Notes under the pieces: model-generated
The model's database searches: none
Told to the model about the DNA's origin: nothing
Seen by the model: the letters and a program-made list of their open reading frames with translations, nothing else
Source: Microtetraspora glauca
GTDB lineage: Bacteria > Actinomycetota > Actinomycetes > Streptosporangiales > Streptosporangiaceae
Reading direction: 5' to 3'
DNA length: 64,000 bases
Assembly (NCBI GenBank): GCA_001570385.1
Contig: BBYL01000012.1
Span: forward strand, 186,001-250,000
Part shown: positions 63,016 through 64,000 of the stretch, one piece after another
How positions within the stretch are numbered: the stretch's first letter is position 1
Layout of the letters: each line of letters starts with the position of its first letter
Translations under genes and position numbers: made by a program

Positions 63016-63896
63016 TTCACTCCTGTCAGTTTGACGCCCTCGATGAAGACCTTCTGGGCGAAGAAGAACACGACGATCACGGGTGCCATGGCCAGGACGG
63101 TCGCGGCCATGGTGAGGTTCCACTGGACCCGGTGCACCGACCGGAACGCGGCCAGCCCCAGCGACAGCGTCCAGTTGTCCAGGTCGGTCCCCGCGTACAG
63201 CAGCGGGCCGTAGTAGTCGTTCCAGCAGTAGAAGAACTGGAACAGGGCGACGGCGGCGATGGCCGGTCTGGCCATCGGCAGGATCACCCGTATGAGCGTC
63301 CGGAACTCGCCGCAGCCGTCCACCCGGGCCGCGTCGGAGTACTCGCGCGGGATCGTCACGAGGAACTGGCGCAGCAGGAAGATCGAGAAGGCGTCGCCGA
63401 GCAGCATGGGGATGATCAGCGGCCACAGTGTCCCGGTCAGGTGGAACCGCGCCCACACCAGATAGACGGGTACGGCGACGACCTGCGGCGGAAGCATCAT
63501 CATGGTGATGACCAGCAGGAACGCCAGCTTGCGCCCCCGGAACCTGAACCGCGCCAGCGCGTACGCCACGGGGATCGACGACAGCAGCATGAACGCGGTG
63601 GCGAGCAGCGAGTACATGAGCGTGTTGCGGATCCAGGTCAGCAGCGGCGCCTTCTCGAAGATGTCCGAGAAGTTGTCCCAGTTCCAGGTGGTGGGCCACA
63701 GTTGGGACGTCAGCGCCTGCTGGTCGCTCATCACGGCGGTGAGCCCGATGAACACCAGCGGCCCGAGGAACATGATGGCCAGGGCGATGGCCACGGCGTG
63801 CTTGGCGATCCAGTACAGCGTGGCGCGGCCACGGGGCCCGCGCGCGGGCGCGGGCGGGCGGGCCGTCACCCGCTCGGGAACGGCGGTCGCGGTCAC
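63012..63896 (-). CDS. Carbohydrate ABC transporter permease (MalG type)
   Basis: A 294-residue permease with six predicted helices, EAA loop YSDAARVDGCGEFRTLIRVI, and a Pro/Arg-rich cytoplasmic N-terminus (about 25 residues). The family ending VFIEGVKLTGVK is present. The annotated start is GTG 63896. A much stronger ribosome site (GAGGAGG) precedes an ATG at 63943 in a different frame, which yields a 16-codon ORF ending exactly at this GTG (GTGA). The N-terminus is therefore uncertain. Confidence 0.92.
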   Translation of the reverse strand: MTATAVPERVTARPPAPARGPRGRATLYWIAKHAVAIALAIMFLGPLVFIGLTAVMSDQQALTSQLWPTTWNWDNFSDIFEKAPLLTWIRNTLMYSLLATAFMLLSSIPVAYALARFRFRGRKLAFLLVITMMMLPPQVVAVPVYLVWARFHLTGTLWPLIIPMLLGDAFSIFLLRQFLVTIPREYSDAARVDGCGEFRTLIRVILPMARPAIAAVALFQFFYCWNDYYGPLLYAGTDLDNWTLSLGLAAFRSVHRVQWNLTMAATVLAMAPVIVVFFFAQKVFIEGVKLTGVK

Positions 63897-63943
63897 GGCG
63901 CCACGCTCCTCGGCACGGAGATCACCGCGGGGGCGGCGGTCAT
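63893..63943 (-). CDS. 16-codon leader ORF or mis-framed N-terminus of the permease
   Basis: ATG with GAGGAGG five bases upstream encodes MTAAPAVISVPRSVAP and stops in GTGA, overlapping the permease GTG. It may be a translational-coupling leader, or the true permease start displaced by a one-base sequencing or real indel. Confidence 0.35.
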   Translation of the reverse strand: MTAAPAVISVPRSVAP

Positions 63944-64000
63944 GATTCCTCCTCGGCGAACCCGCGGAACTGACGCAGCAGGATCAGGGTGAACACCATG
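63940..64000 (-). CDS. Carbohydrate ABC transporter permease (MalF type), C-terminal end only
   Basis: Only the last 19 codons are inside the window. They read MVFTLILLRQFRGFAEEES and stop, typical of the final helix and tail of the first permease in a sugar ABC operon. It is the partner of the downstream MalG-type permease. The rest lies beyond the window edge. Confidence 0.75.
   Translation of the reverse strand, partial: MVFTLILLRQFRGFAEEES

Overview
The window is about 70% GC with dense coding on both strands, frequent GTG starts and many 4-base gene overlaps. It carries a complete Pup-proteasome system: the ATPase Mpa/ARC, Dop, Pup, PrcB, PrcA, PafA, PafB and PafC, linked to trmI, an FKBP prolyl isomerase, tatA, tatC, a HelY-type helicase, a 5'-3' exonuclease and an M24 peptidase. 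From memory, this gene order matches the mycobacterial proteasome neighbourhood. It therefore comes from an actinomycete, probably Streptosporangiales (Nonomuraea, Microbispora or Streptosporangium type). The family is an impression; no rRNA or other taxonomic marker is present.

Layout. 0-1.9 kb: the end of an oligopeptide ABC importer (dppD-dppF). 1.9-3.8 kb: a NarL-type two-component pair. 3.9-8.0 kb: a RecB-like nuclease, an M50 site-2 protease and an FHA protein. 8.1-12.0 kb: a TetR repressor divergent from a PfkB kinase plus class-III aminotransferase pair, then a double-GNAT protein. 12.2-43.2 kb: the proteasome/Tat backbone, in the order trmI, mpa, dop, pup, prcB, prcA, pafA, fkbP, pafB, pafC, tatA, tatC, lipid kinase. 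Unrelated modules interrupt it: an acyltransferase between mpa and dop; a predicted pseudokinase between dop and pup; a 10-kb, seven-gene carbohydrate uptake and mannoside-degradation operon between pup and prcB; a lipoprotein between prcA and pafA; and a chitosanase with regulator genes between fkbP and pafB. 43.2-46.4 kb: an accessory patch with a GNPTPTP-repeat secreted protein, a second secreted protein, a hemC gene and gene remnants. 46.5-52.8 kb: the backbone resumes (helY, exonuclease, PP2C phosphatase, M24 peptidase). 52.9-60.7 kb: a frameshifted HEAT-repeat gene, a GNAT, a DUF4291 remnant, a large kinase-WD40 membrane protein with a secreted partner, and an Lrp regulator. 60.7-64 kb: the end of a second sugar operon (two permeases, a GH4 glycosidase, a BadF-type sugar kinase), cut by the window edge.

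How the genes work together. Pup already ends in Glu, so Dop should be needed for depupylation rather than deamidation. PafA ligates Pup to substrates, Mpa unfolds them into the PrcAB core through its C-terminal GQYL, and PafBC is the WYL-domain transcription regulator pair. The two sugar operons and the chitosanase suggest a polysaccharide-degrading soil lifestyle.

Two patterns recur. Many genes have a TAnnnT hexamer ending 6-8 bases before the start codon, the layout expected of leaderless transcripts. Short tandem repeats (9, 10, 15, 21, 24 and 30 bases) recur in spacers and low-complexity coding regions. Convergent gene pairs are often separated by long perfect hairpins. I saw no tRNA, rRNA, CRISPR array, transposase or integrase.
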